64,000 nt of DNA from NCBI GenBank assembly GCA_907163375.1, contig CAJQUW010011532.1, forward strand, positions 868,001-932,000, given 5' to 3'. The notes below the pieces were generated by a model. It saw only the letters and a program-made list of their open reading frames with translations. It had not been told where the DNA came from and did not search any database. The position numbers and the translations under genes are program-made. The stretch is from Prostheceraeus crozeri. Its lineage: Eukaryota > Platyhelminthes > Polycladida > Euryleptidae. Positions 10,463 through 21,205 of this stretch are shown here, piece by piece (positions within the stretch are counted from its first letter, which is position 1; the number at the start of each line of letters is the position of its first letter).

Positions 10463-12106
10463 TCAGTCAAAATTGTAAATATCAAGAGGCATTTCTGATG
10501 ATGACGACTCAGGTTGTGGTTCAACAATTGATTTTTCTTTTGATATAACGAAAAGTTCAATGAGAGAGGCGAGAAAGTCGACCAACTCACAAGAAGTTAA
10601 TACACTTATTCCTAAGTATAAACCAAAGATTCCTCCAATATCAGAAATTAAACTGAAGATAGGATACGCCTCTGTTTCAATCCACGTAGTTGATTTTTCA
10701 GATTTTGCTCGAATTACAACTTTCAAAACATTGTTCCTCACTAATTGGCTAAGATTAGAATTATTGATGTTATCTACCAACGGTTTCCATCCGGGCACCA
10801 AATAATCGTTGCTAATTCGCTCGTCATAATTCGGCGCTACAGTATCGAAGACTACCGGTTCTACCATAGACAGTGCTGGCCACAAAGAGTTCGTCCAGTC
10901 TGCTTGATACAGATGCTCCGTGCAAGATTCATACTTGCGGCAAGAATTCTCGATTTGAGTTTTGAGAGTCTGGTTGTTCATCACTGTATTCATACAACGA
11001 ATGTTTCTAGCAGCTTGTTCAACGGACCAGATGGACAGATTAAGACAGCGAGGAGAAACAAAATTCGATGTCAACAGCATCGGCGAGTTTAAAGGAAAGC
11101 ATTCACATTGACGCTCTAGCACTAGAGACAAGTTATACTCGATACATTCGTCGAAGTCAAGAATGTAACTAATTGTTCTTGATTCACTGTCTTCGTCAAG
11201 GTTGCGCAAGTGATTTGCTTCTGTGACTTCTATCGGGTTATTGAGGCATGGACGGTCAAATTTACTGATCAACCGAATATCTTGCATTGAAACCCTAATA
11301 TTAGTTTTCATTCCTGCTGATGGCATTAACTGGACGGCATGTTTTCCTGGATAATACCCTTTCTCAGCAAATAAAAAGACAATACCAGCTGATAAGTCGT
11401 ATTCTCGGGTACCTTTATACGTGATCGCACTTATGAATTCAGTTTCTGCGGAATTGTCGTTGTCAGTATCTGTGAATAAATACAACATAAGCTCATTATT
11501 CGGTGTGTTCAGTAAAGAGTTATTGAGAAACTTGAAACACTGCAGATATTCTCGATGTGGAACAATCTCAAAATTACTTAATTCAATTTTCTTGTTATTC
11601 ATCGTTGCTTCAATAATCGTTTGCTCCCTCGATTGCGCCATAAATTCAGCCATAAAAGTCGTGGGAAAGGAGGACAATACACAAGACGTCAAGAGAAAGT
11701 CTGGTTCAGATATCCATTTAGTTGCTTTCAAATCTTCATTCATCATAATATTCTGCTTTAAATTTTCACATAGGGATTGAAGTCTAAAATTGTTTTGTTT
11801 TGTTTCATCATAGTAAGAAAAATTCGAACGTTGTACATTTGCAAGTGAAGCAGAAAAAGTCATTGGATTGCAAATGTAAACATCGGGAAAGACAAATGGA
11901 ATGGCACGAAATGAAATCTCAGTGTTCACCGGAACAGCCATATAGCGAATTATAAGGTTACACAAATGATAGCTGAAAGTACCGATGGCACTAAGAAAAA
12001 GCAAAGTCCACAGAATTCGCTTTGATTTGGATTTTGAGGTAACAGTTCTAGGCAAACCATGAGCAGTTGAGCTTGATACATGAGAGATACAAACTGTGCA
12101 CCCCAT
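10463..12106 (-). CDS. DEG/ENaC (degenerin/acid-sensing/peptide-gated) cation channel subunit, single exon
   Basis: Encodes 547 residues, the normal length for amiloride-sensitive sodium channel family subunits, which assemble as trimers in the plasma membrane. Visible features, counted from the ATG at 12106: the gating His-Gly motif at 16-17, TM1 at about 31-53, the post-TM1 block FPDVYICNP (73-81), a Cys-rich extracellular domain with several N-glycosylation sequons (for example NFSY, NQTL), a CECFPLN motif, and TM2 at about 490-515 with the signature GLYLGISVLTSCELVDF that includes the GxS selectivity filter. A GTG codon precedes the ATG; ATG is the likely start. The frame is uninterrupted and there is no visible intron, and a TATA box lies upstream. 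It may be a lineage-specific expanded receptor or a retrocopy that gained a promoter. Ligand and ion preference cannot be read from the sequence. Confidence 0.92.
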   Translation of the reverse strand: MGCTVCISHVSSSTAHGLPRTVTSKSKSKRILWTLLFLSAIGTFSYHLCNLIIRYMAVPVNTEISFRAIPFVFPDVYICNPMTFSASLANVQRSNFSYYDETKQNNFRLQSLCENLKQNIMMNEDLKATKWISEPDFLLTSCVLSSFPTTFMAEFMAQSREQTIIEATMNNKKIELSNFEIVPHREYLQCFKFLNNSLLNTPNNELMLYLFTDTDNDNSAETEFISAITYKGTREYDLSAGIVFLFAEKGYYPGKHAVQLMPSAGMKTNIRVSMQDIRLISKFDRPCLNNPIEVTEANHLRNLDEDSESRTISYILDFDECIEYNLSLVLERQCECFPLNSPMLLTSNFVSPRCLNLSIWSVEQAARNIRCMNTVMNNQTLKTQIENSCRKYESCTEHLYQADWTNSLWPALSMVEPVVFDTVAPNYDERISNDYLVPGWKPLVDNINNSNLSQLVRNNVLKVVIRAKSEKSTTWIETEAYPIFSLISDIGGIFGLYLGISVLTSCELVDFLASLIELFVISKEKSIVEPQPESSSSEMPLDIYNFD

Positions 12107-12165
12107 CACAGTGAATCTTTGAGAATGGGAAATGCTTGGTCAATATTTCATCAAACTATTAGTCG

Positions 12166-12174
12166 TTTTATATA
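12166..12174 (-). promoter_or_regulatory. TATA box upstream of the DEG/ENaC gene
   Basis: TATATAAAA on the minus strand, about 60 bases upstream of the ATG. This spacing would give a start site near 12140 and a 5' leader of roughly 30-40 bases. It supports a compact intronless transcription unit. Chance occurrence in AT-rich DNA is possible. Confidence 0.5.
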
Positions 12175-12559
12175 GATGTCAAAACCTAATGTAGTCGACA
12201 GGAATGTTGATTGAGAAACATAATTTAATGATTTTCAGTAATTGAATTTCTAGTCGTTGAAATTCAGCATTGTAGGCCGATGAGCTATATATCACCTACT
12301 TGCGAAAATGAAATAAATGGCAAAACATCTTATCCACACTAATAAATTAGACCAAAGCATGGAAATGAACCAAATACAATTTTGGATTGGAGGTCAGTAA
12401 CTAGTCAACCGGTAAATGTAGGAAATATCTATCTTTTATTCTACTCAATTTAATTCACTAATGGCGTTGTCATGATTCTGGAAAGATGGAGTGCTTGCAA
12501 TTATGTAATAATATTTTATCCAATTCGCATCGCATAGATGATTCTCAAGAGCATCGAAA

Positions 12560-12720
12560 TGCAGATAGAATAATTAAATATTGAGTTGCATCCTCAGCTG
12601 AAAAGTGGAAACAAACCTGAATAGCTGCTATTTCATCCAATATCAAGAATCATCAGCAGGCATAATTCACATCTCTCAACCTCGACACAACTCCCTTTTT
12701 AAAGTTGCAGCCATGCCCGG
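12560..12720. repeat. Unclassified interspersed repeat, copy A
   Basis: About 150 bases that recur with roughly 80-85 percent similarity (by eye) exactly 300 bases downstream (copy B). A more distant version lies at 45600-45745. The shared core is AACAAACCTGAATAGCTGCT followed by a CAATATCAAGAATCAT stretch. No coding potential or tRNA promoter boxes were recognised. It may be a SINE-like or MITE-derived family. Confidence 0.65.
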
Positions 12721-12859
12721 GTAAATTTGAGATTTGCAATTATCAAGTTAGTGAAATTTCGATGGGCGTTCATTAAATATCATTTTAAACACACTACTGG
12801 CAAATCGTCTTAAGTTAGTGGCCTGAAATATTAATAAATGGTTCTTTTTGCAAACACGA

Positions 12860-12995
12860 TGTAAATAGAATAATTAGACATTGAGTTGCTTCCTCAGTTG
12901 AAAAATGGAAACAAACCTGAATAGCTGCTATTTTCTCCAATATCAAGAATCATTAGCAGGCCTAGTTTACATCTCTCAACCTCTCAACCTCAGCA
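12860..12995. repeat. Unclassified interspersed repeat, copy B
   Basis: Second copy of the repeat at 12560-12720, in the same orientation and with the same core at the same register plus 300 bases. The pair could be a local segmental duplication or two independent insertions. A long plus-strand frame that starts in it (12905) is most likely a chance frame. Confidence 0.65.
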
Positions 12996-13727
12996 TCGAA
13001 GTCTCGAGGCTTGGCCCAATCGGCTTGCTGTTTTTGCTCTTCAAAAAATGCGTTTTTGCTCCTATGGTTGTAGGGATATTCATTTTCTACTATGCAAGGA
13101 GCAATTCAATATGCAAATATTCTTGATAGCTGCTGAGAGTGCTGAGGATAAACTTTTGAGTAGAAAAGTGTTAATGAACTTGGCTTGTAGATGGAATCAT
13201 GTAATCTTATAATCGGATATGTGAAATGATGTTTTGTAAGTGAAAGTGTCTCTAAATGAGATTTTGACGAAGCAGTGCGACTTGCAGATAGCCTTAGTTT
13301 TCACATGATAGGCAAACAACACAAAAAATATTTAAATGTTTCAATCTTCAATTATTGGAGATTGTAACAGTATTGAAGTTGCAAAACTGCACTAAATATC
13401 TATCGCATCCATGGACGCTCTCGCATTTCGTTCTGCTCGACGACTAGGAGAATGGATCGACTCCTTTTCCTCATATGTGTTCCCTTACGAACAGCGAGGG
13501 TTTGCTGTTGTAATAATTTTACGTATTTTGACAGCGTGACTTCAGTTCCTCCTCGACAAACGCCTTTTTATTATTAAATAGAAGAATATCACGTGATGAG
13601 TAGAATTACATTTCAATGATGCTGAACTCGGACTGAAAACTGATGTCTTTTGAATACCTTATGAAATGTCTCTAAGTGGCATAATTCAAACGTTTAAACG
13701 TTTATTTTTTAGGGGCCGAAACCTTGC
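12996..13727. other. Intergenic DNA, no gene seen
   Basis: No recognisable coding region, repeat or RNA gene was found between the interspersed repeat and the Penelope-like fragment. Confidence 0.4.
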
Positions 13728-14132
13728 TTAATGCAGCCACATGGTTCCTTCCCTGATGACTCCATACATAGGAAAACTTAATTTTGGTTTCCTAGGTTTC
13801 ATATTTTCACCATTAGTTATTTTTAAGCTAGCTCATCGTGAAGTCCATGACAAACACTCATTTCAGTTCTTAGATTGCAAAAGACAAAAATTGATTACAA
13901 GTTTTAATTTATTTTCTTTCCCGTCTTAAGTTGAGTCAGCTAGCCTTTATTCGTATTTCAGTCCCTACTCTGTGCTGGAGTAGGTCACTCTATGTAGTAA
14001 GTATTAATTTGTATTCATTCGTTTATGACTTTGAATTACCTAATTATTTACAGGATTCTCCACTAGGGTAGTTGTTTAACTTTGGCATCTTCCGTTTCCT
14101 GGATCCTTCGAATTTTTTTGACGGTGTTGTGT
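13728..14132 (+). mobile_element. 3' end fragment of a Penelope-like retroelement, short copy
   Basis: About 400 bases that are closely similar, in inverted orientation, to 30163-30535, which is the 3' part of the longer Penelope-like copy. The shared text begins at ATGCAGCCACATGGTTCCTT and ends near TTCGAATTTTTTTGACGGTG. After that the two loci diverge abruptly, so this end is probably the element terminus. It is a 5'-truncated insertion. The open frame at 13741-13929 inside it is element sequence, not a host gene. Confidence 0.8.
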
Positions 14133-14880
14133 CAAAATACATATAGCAATTTTATCTTCCTCTGGCTCAAATTCAAAGATTTGTAAGAAATACTTTGAAA
14201 ATGTGGCTGACCTAAAAGTCTGCTTTTCCAGGCCATTCTACGCATTTTGTTCGCTAGCTACTATCATAACAGTGGAAGACATGCATTCAATTTGCACATA
14301 TTAAGTGATTGTGATAATTTAGCTGAGCAGCCGATTTCAAATTATAGCTGAACTAAAAAAATTCTTCAAATTTTAACAAGTTCTCTGAATAAAAAGTAAT
14401 CGGATTTTCGAGACCTCATGCGGCCAAAATTCAAACAGTAGAAAAAATTACACTGGAATTGGAGCTTTGCATCCTGATTGGCTTTAGTTATTCCACTATC
14501 CCAGTAAAAGTTTTCCAAAATACTTCGAGTAATTTTGAGGATAAATGCTCTTTTTTTGCAAACAATTTTTTTTGCCTGTACGTGCATAATCAAATAATAT
14601 TGCAAACACCAAACTTGTGGGACTATTTTCTTGGTGCTTTTAAATGCTTCAAATCTATTTTCGAGCAGTCCCTTCACTAAAAGGTAATCATGCCCAAATG
14701 TGTGTATTTTTTCAATTAATTGTGGTATTACGTTTAAAAGGTAGCTTATAACATACCCGATCATCAATCAAAGTGCTAAATTTGCGATTACCTAAACGTT
14801 GCCAGACTTTTTTTCGTAGTAAGTAGTAATTTCAGTAGAACATTTTAGGCCTACCCTCATTAAAAATTAATTTAACCATC
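14133..14880. other. Intergenic DNA, no gene seen
   Basis: Overlapping frames on both strands at 14366-14767 lack any recognisable motif and look like chance frames in AT-rich sequence. Confidence 0.4.
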
Positions 14881-14888
14881 GGCCCTCT

Positions 14889-14915
14889 GGGGGGGGGGCG
14901 TTTTTTCGCCCCCTG
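14889..14915. repeat. G10 homopolymer and GGGGCG-T6-CGCCCC hairpin
   Basis: A run of ten G is followed by CGTTTTTTCGCCCCC, giving a strong GC hairpin with a T-rich loop in otherwise AT-rich DNA. A second C7 run with GC-rich flanks occurs about 900 bases later (near 15795). They may be opposite ends of an unclassified repeat. Confidence 0.6.
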
Positions 14916-15241
14916 AAGAATTTTTTTAAATATCTTTAAAACCAAGCGAGCAATGGTCACCAGAATTCTGATAGGTTACTTTCTACGTATCATGCAGCTT
15001 TTGACTGAAGGAAAATAAATTTGTCACTATACTTTTGGCGTGAGAGCTATTTTAAAATTTGAATGTTTGTAATATTTTGACTGATTTCGGTTTGTATGTA
15101 TTTCTAATATAGGCTATATTGCGGTATCAATTCTTTATTAAGTAAGTTGAGCTTACATAAAGAATTCTTCCTTTCAATATAAACATATGCACAAATGCAA
15201 AAATTTTTAATTTGAAATTATCTGCTTATAATGTATGCATG

Positions 15242-15268
15242 TTTGAAATTTGAAATTCAAATTTCAAA
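15242..15268. repeat. Palindrome, 13-bp arms around one base
   Basis: TTTGAAATTTGAA, one central A, then TTCAAATTTCAAA: a perfect palindrome apart from the centre. It consists of alternating GAAATTT blocks and lies inside the possible repeat at about 14840-15850. Confidence 0.7.
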
Positions 15269-15467
15269 TATGTATTTTTATTATAATTGTATTTTTCAGT
15301 TCTACATCTTATCAGCAATTATTGAGCATCTTCAGAATCATGTTGCTTTTAGCTTCAGTGTCTCGATATAAGTTCACTGAATTTGGCTGTTTCTTCATCT
15401 GCAGAAACTAGATACTCAAATGTGTGATTTTAGTGCTATTTGAGTTGAACTAAAAGTTTCAAATATT

Positions 15468-15644
15468 TGACCTTTGACCTCATCTAATGCAATGATGTAA
15501 TCTCATAACGATTAATAGTCATCATTTTATTAATCACCTTGACCAGATTGGTGTATGTTTTGTTAGTTTTTGTTGTTATTTTCCATTTCAAATAGTGGAT
15601 CTAATGTAAATTTGTTGAAATTTGGCGTTTTTGACCTTTGACGT
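15468..15644 (-). promoter_or_regulatory. Two DR1-type nuclear-receptor half-site pairs
   Basis: TGACCTTTGACCT at 15468-15480 reads AGGTCAAAGGTCA on the minus strand, a perfect direct repeat with one-base spacing. That is the site class bound by RXR/HNF4/COUP-type receptors. A second, slightly imperfect copy (TGACCTTTGACGT) is at 15632-15644. Such pairs are often carried by old transposons, so function is unproven. Confidence 0.45.
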
Positions 15645-16789
15645 TCACCTCAGTCCAGGGATAACCTTGAAAATAAAAGTAATGCTGTTTTATGAATCCC
15701 TATTTAATGCCGATTCGATTGATGTATGGTTTGGAAAATTGGTGCAATAGTTTCGGAGATCAGCAAAGGTGGGAAATTCTCTCCCTCTCCTCCCCCCCGT
15801 GCGGCGAGGACTAAAGAATTATTTTCCTACCCCATTTGAAATTCTCGCCAGCTGATGATGAGAGCATAATAAATAAATGTGCATTGAATTTCAGCTGATT
15901 CCTACGAACACTTCCCGAACGAGATTTTTGACGGAAAAGGTGGTCATACAAAAATAGAAAAGTTGGCTAAAATTATAGAACTTTGACTCTGTAGTAAAGC
16001 CTCAAGAACTTAAATAAGCAACATATTAGTATGATAAACGTCCCAACATCCACACTTTCTCTGCATTCACTACAGGAACAGCAACTTGAATTGCAGAAAT
16101 CAATGAATAATCTACACGCCACTGTAAAACGATTAAAACCTGTCGATACCCGATCTAGACGAATAAATTTGGTCATTTTTCTAAGCAGGCCTATATTATG
16201 CAAGCATACGTTTTATTTGAAATTGCTCTTTTATCTATAATTCAATGCAAACAATTCCAAAAATGTCATATCGGTGATTTCAATTTCTATTTGAATCGTA
16301 TCCATTGAGCAAAAACCTTACCAAAGTTTTTCGAAAAAAACCTTACCGAAAACCGCCGGGCATTAATAATTCTGTAGATCAGGTACAGACAGACTTTATT
16401 CGTTTTACAATGGAGTGTAGATGATTCTTTGACATTAACACACCCCTGTGCATGCATGCTTCGAGTCCATGTCTGCAATCCAAGTTAATATGGTGAATGC
16501 AGAGAATGTTCGTCTCTCAGCAAGAGATCAGGTGTTTATTTTTCTTCAAATGGCAATCGAAATAATATACGAGCTAGAAGGACACAATCATGACTCCTAA
16601 AAGTATACTAGAGAGCAATTAATACTAACACAAGCATGAATTGATGCAAATTAATCACAGTAAGTAGAGTTGATATGTATGCACAGTTTTGGTAAATACG
16701 AGTTGCGACGCTAAGAAGTAGGACTAAATGGGACTGATAAACGAACACTTTGGAGACGACAAGGAAAAGGACTGCTTAAAAAGGTATCG
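15645..16789. other. Intergenic DNA, no gene seen
   Basis: Includes a C-rich tract near 15795. Short frames around 15973-16478 show no recognisable domain. The part beyond about 16690 may already be decayed LINE 3' sequence belonging to the next feature. Confidence 0.4.
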
Positions 16790-17830
16790 GTAGTTTAAAT
16801 ACCTAGGAAAGGTCCTTCAGCTGCTTGGTATCTCCTGTCAGACAAGTCGGGTAGGGCAGTTCCTCTGATTTGAGGCACCGGTTTTGAATTTTTCTAGACG
16901 AAAAGAGCTTTCAGAGGAGGGATAAGGGTGATAAAAGAAAGGAGGAAGATGATGAAGGAAGGAAACCCGCACGCGATGTTACTTCGAATCAACGTTCTAT
17001 TAACTATATAGAACTGTTCACTACTGGTTGCAGACTTCATACGTCGCAGTATGTAAATACGTTGTGCACATTTCCGCGAAGTGTGATCATCATATGACTT
17101 TCATGTGAGATCCCAATCACGAAGAACTTAAGAAGCGGACGCTGTTGGTGAATTGAACTTCTTCAATCAATTCTTCAATGTGCACAGTTATATGAAGCCA
17201 CCACGATACCTTATCATGCCACAGATCTTGCTCATATTCAGCTCCATAACTGCTGCAGACAACCACCTTTGAATTGATTTGATTTCAAGTTTGATTCTTT
17301 CCAAATCATGAATGTACATGTAATTTGCTTTTCTTTCCACAGACTCTAGCATATCATCAACGTACTCAACGAGGAATGTAGTCGGAAAACATGATAACAT
17401 TGATTGCTGTATATACCAAAGAGGTATTCCCACTAATGATCCCTAGAGCACACTTTCAGTTCTGCGTCATGTGTCACTTTCTATGCCACTGACTCTTACA
17501 CGTTGGTGTCTATTGGATAAGTAATTTCGCAAGAGTTTGACAAATCCAGTGGAAACATTCATTCCAAGAAGTCTGGCTAACAACTCAGAATAATTTCTTT
17601 TTTCAGATGCCTTGGTAAAATCAAACCCAACAAACGCAACAGCTCCAGACGAAAGATGATCATTCATCAACATTCTTGTCATGGCGTCATGAAGTGCGAT
17701 AATCGCGTGAGTTGTGGAGGATTTCTCCCAGATGCTATACTCGTCATTTCCAAGGAAGCGAGTTAGGCACGGCTTCATGTTGCTCTGAACATCGCTACGA
17801 AACTTTCAATCTCTCCACGTCATGTGATCA
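16790..17830 (-). mobile_element. 5'-truncated, degenerate non-LTR retrotransposon (Jockey/CR1-like RT)
   Basis: On the minus strand, the frame 17778-17467 contains SIWEKSSTTHAIIALHDAM and VAFVGFDFTKASEKRNYSEL (an RT palm block with the first Asp), then RNYLSNRHQRVRVSG. Across a short frameshift, the frame 17433-17188 has TTFLVEYVDDM (active-site YVDD) and IKSIQRWLSAAVMELNMSK. Further toward 16790 the text PDLSDRRYQAAEGPFLGI fits the decayed C-terminus. Domain order matches Jockey/CR1-type LINEs; the clade is inferred. Multiple stops make it inactive. Confidence 0.78.
17188..17778 (-). pseudogene. LINE reverse transcriptase remnant
   Basis: Two consecutive minus-strand frames hold palm and thumb blocks of a non-LTR reverse transcriptase, joined across a frameshift and small gap at 17434-17466 where the PQG box would lie. 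The FTKAFD-like block has Ser and Glu-Lys-Arg substitutions (FTKASEKRN). The catalytic pair in YVDD is retained. Similarity of CFPTTFLVEY to part of the channel gene at 10.5-12 kb is superficial. Confidence 0.78.
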
Positions 17831-17984
17831 TCGAGCCCGGTATTTTTTCTGTCACAAGTTCGTTCTTTAAAGCTAATTGGGCGTTGCATTCACATATGAC
17901 TTGAAGTGGGATTTACACTTTGACATTGTATGTGGAAAGCCGCTAAACGAATTTTTTTGATTCGTAGTCTTCGTAGAGCTGGTG

Positions 17985-18345
17985 TGCATTGATATTATGA
18001 TTTTATCCGCCTATAAACCCTCATTCGTTCGGTGCTCCTCTATGCTTTTCCGTCCTTTTGCAACGCACCACTTGTGTTACAAAAATTTTTTTTGAAATTC
18101 GACAGAAGGATTTTCTGAATTGCTGGATGGCATCCATCGAAGACATCTATCATGGATGAATGTTGATTAGGAACTGCGTGAGCGACTCTTCTCTTAAGTC
18201 TTGGAGAATACTTGCATCCGCTCCGTCAGTGCCTTTCCACACGAGCGACCGATTCTCACAGGCTGAGATCGTCCTCTTCTGTACTGCGGCCTGCGCGCGC
18301 AAAGACTGACATACCTCATGATTCCTTTATCAGATTTTGTCGTTG
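17985..18345 (+). mobile_element. 3' fragment of a Jockey/CR1-like LINE, plus strand
   Basis: Plus-strand fragments in shifting frames match the extreme C-terminus of Jockey/CR1-type ORF2. In order: TLIRSVLLYA-like text near 18020, FEIRQKDFL near 18095, KTSIMDEC near 18150, then HPLRQCLSTRATDSHRLRSS and SFIRFC ending near 18335. The last part is the usual RSSS...RAKT...NSFI tail of these elements. A T/A-rich stretch (about 18400-18470) may be its 3' tail. It lies head-to-head with the minus-strand LINE at 16790-17830. Confidence 0.65.
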
Positions 18346-19974
18346 AAGTATGCATGTATGTCAGCTTTTTATCCTTTAATTTTTTTACATGTTTTGCCAT
18401 CATATAATCGCTCACCGAATGTCACTTGTGAGGAATATAAAGACAATTATTTTTATTTTTAATAATATGTCGCTGAATTATTGGATAAATGAAACATTTA
18501 ACAGGCATGTCGACGTGGCAAACAAAGTCAGAATTGCATGAAATCTAGTTAGAGGGCGGGAGTTCTAGTCAATGCGACGGTGCAGGAAGCTCGCTCCTAA
18601 TTTTGCGTGTCAAAAAGTTTGAAAATATCAATTCGATATGCATTTAAGTTTTGAAACTGCTATTTCAAAGATGTGAGCAGGAAGCATAATTACCATTCGT
18701 CAATTGTGCAACAACCCACAAGGGTCATGGATCACGAAAAGTATATTGGTTAACGCCTCCTTTTAAAACTAAATGCTGAATTGGGAACAGCGTTTAGCCT
18801 GCTGCTAAACATATGAAGAGAATTACAGGTATGTATGTTCATTAAGTAATATCTTTTATTTTGAATATCTGAGTGACTTGTAGAATCATACAACACGTGT
18901 ACAGTTTTGCATTTATTACACAGCTGATGAAAAGTCCACGAATTCCTGGAAATCGTCAAAGGTCACTGAGCTTGTTCATAAAATCAATCGTTTGTGATTT
19001 ATTTGATTTTTTTCAGAAAAGACGAGCTGAATTAAAACATTTGTTCCACTTGACCCAATTACTTAAACCTATACTGACAGATTAAAAAGGCGGCTTTCTA
19101 AAAGAGCTTTAGAAGGTTTAATGTGGATGAAGCACACTGAGGCATCTGCTTTCGAATCTAGAGATAGCGGCTAAAAAGGGGCTGCAAAGTAGCCAAAATG
19201 CACTTGTAAACACCTTCATCAAATTTTCTCTAAAAATAGACTTGCAGTCTACAAATTTGGCTGTTTTTTTACCTTCTTCTTTGCATCAAAAGAATGCATG
19301 ATTGACTTGGTGATATCCCTTTTTATTATATGTTCACATCTAGCTCAGTAGCATTCTATTTCTTAGCTATGTTACCTCACTCAACTGGGAGATTTCCACA
19401 TTGCTTACTATTGTCGCATATCGGCAGAAATGGATTTTGCAAATTTTTATTTTCATGAATCGAAATGTTAGAGTATCACGACCTTTCCTTCTTAAGAAAG
19501 CGCTGCTCACCTGCCATTTGTAATTTATTTCAGCATTAAAAGCTAATTTACTCGTCTCTCCATCACTTCAAAGTTTTGCGCACAATGAAGTGAAACTCAT
19601 CATGAATGACGTCGAAGTGATCTCTTGGGACTGCTGATCATTGTTTTCAAAATAGTGTCCACGCTCTCCATCGTCAAAACAGCTGCTCTGTCTGGACGGT
19701 TTTCCATCAGGCGCAGTAGAGATTGTTTTACGAATTTCGCAATTAGATATTGAACTCAATTCTTGTCGTGGAGCATCTCTGTAATGTTCGGAAATACATG
19801 TACACTATGAAAAAGTCCTCCACCTTCTATGCATTCCGTGTTCGTTTCCGTGAGTGACAAAAACTTATTACGGCTACAAAAGATAGCAACTAATGCAATT
19901 TGTTGATTGATGTCATGGAATAATTGCAATTGATTAATTGATTTTTAGACAATTTCATTTTGCATCAATGAGCA
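18346..19974. other. Intergenic DNA, no gene seen
   Basis: Short frames on both strands at 18750-19085 and 19568-19759 have no recognisable domain or splice context. No repeat was identified. Confidence 0.4.
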
Positions 19975-21205
19975 TCATACTGAGCAACTATCGACCGATC
20001 GGACTTCTGTCAGCCAGCTACAAAATCGTCACCTAAGTGTTGCTCAACAGAATAGCCAAGCAACTTGACGAGCGACAACCACTAGAGCAAGCTGGCTTTA
20101 GATCGGGGTACATCGGCATGGACACATCCACGTGCTCAATCAACTACTGGAAAAGAGCCGCGAGTACAATATCCCTCTAATGATGCTCTTTGTGGACTAC
20201 GGAAAAGCCTTCGACAGGATAGAAATCAATGAGGTCCTGGTTGCTATACAGCAATAAGCAATCGATAACGAATACTACATAGCACTGCTAGAAGAATTGA
20301 ACAGACTGCAATACAGAAATTACCCTATTCAATCGACCAATTGACATTGAAATCGGCCGAGGAGTCAAACAAGGCGTGTTTCGACAACTCGAATGGGAAG
20401 AGACGGGCATTAAAATCAACGGACTCTGGCTCAACCATCTGCGCTTTGCAGACGACATCATTCTGCTGTGACACTCGGTGACGGACGTGCAGAGGCGTTT
20501 AGAAGAGCTCAACATGGTAGGAACTACCGTCGGACTCAGAACTAACTTGAGTAAAACTAAGTGGATGCGAAACGACAAAGCCATCGACGCCACCATTTCT
20601 CTTGACCATATTGAGCAGGTTCACAGTTATGGGTACCTCGGCCAAGAGTTAACAATGGACCAAAAAACAGCCGGGAGTTGGCACGTTGAAAGAGGGCCGC
20701 CTGGGTCAGTTACACCTCGATTTCAAAGGTAGCCAGTAACAATTCGATAGATCCTAACATCAGAGATTACCTTTTCAACAGCAGTGTGCTGCCGGCTATG
20801 TTGTATGGGTCAGAAACGTGGATGATGACTACGGCCGACCGACAGCAGCTTGCAATAACTCAGTTCACGATCGAGCGCCGCATGGCTACCGTCAAATGAA
20901 CCGACCGGGTCCGGAACGAAGAGCTTCGGGCGATGACCAGGGTGGCGGATGCGGTCGACTTGGCCGACAGGTCGAAGAAGAGATGGACCGGACACCTCAT
21001 CCGAAGGACAGGCAATCGATAGACGCGAGCAGTAATCGAGTGGATTCCTTTGGAAATGAAGCGCTCGTCGGGTCGACCAGCTACAAGATGGCGCGACTCT
21101 CTAGGACAATACTGGACAAGATTAGCACAAGATAGAGAATCTTGGGCCATTCGCTGTGGTCTGCGCCGATCCTGATCGGCTATAACAGACTGATTTGTGA
21201 TTTGT
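19975..21205 (+). mobile_element. 5'-truncated RTE-like LINE with RT and C-terminal region
   Basis: Begins at the RT fingers (LSNYRPIGLLSASYKIVT) and runs to the end of the ORF, closing with RESWAIRCGLRRS and a stop. The 3' end carries short tandem units of TGATTTGTGATTTGTGATG, typical of RTE elements, which end in small microsatellites. Several in-frame stops and frameshifts occur. The left edge is where coding similarity starts, as expected for incomplete target-primed reverse transcription. This family differs from the LINE at 2.8-6 kb. Confidence 0.87.
19980..21135 (+). pseudogene. RTE-like reverse transcriptase remnant
   Basis: Motifs in order across frames: NYRPIGLLS, EQAGFRSG, then REYNIPLMMLFVDYGKAFDR (first catalytic Asp), IEIGRGVKQG (next RT block), and NHLRFADDIIL with the FADD active site at 20445-20456. 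After this come LNMVGTTVGLRTNLSKTKWM, GYLGQELTMD, the LYGSETW block near 20800, KKRWTGHLIRR and RSSGRPATRWRDSL. Breaks include a TAA soon after IVT, a TAA in the AIQQ region, and a TGA after IILL. Confidence 0.85.

Noticed and set aside
11421..11780. Open frame on the plus strand (119 codons)
   Set aside because: It is the antisense shadow of the DEG/ENaC coding region, as are the frames at 10560 and 10745.
17188..17433. DEG/ENaC pseudogene fragment, because CFPTTFLVEY resembles the channel gene at 10.5-12 kb
   Set aside because: The stretch continues into YVDD and the RWLSAAVMELNMSK block and is joined to a LINE RT frame upstream, so it is reverse transcriptase.
20288..21150. Minus-strand frames of 60-100 codons
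   Set aside because: They are antisense shadows of the RTE-like LINE.
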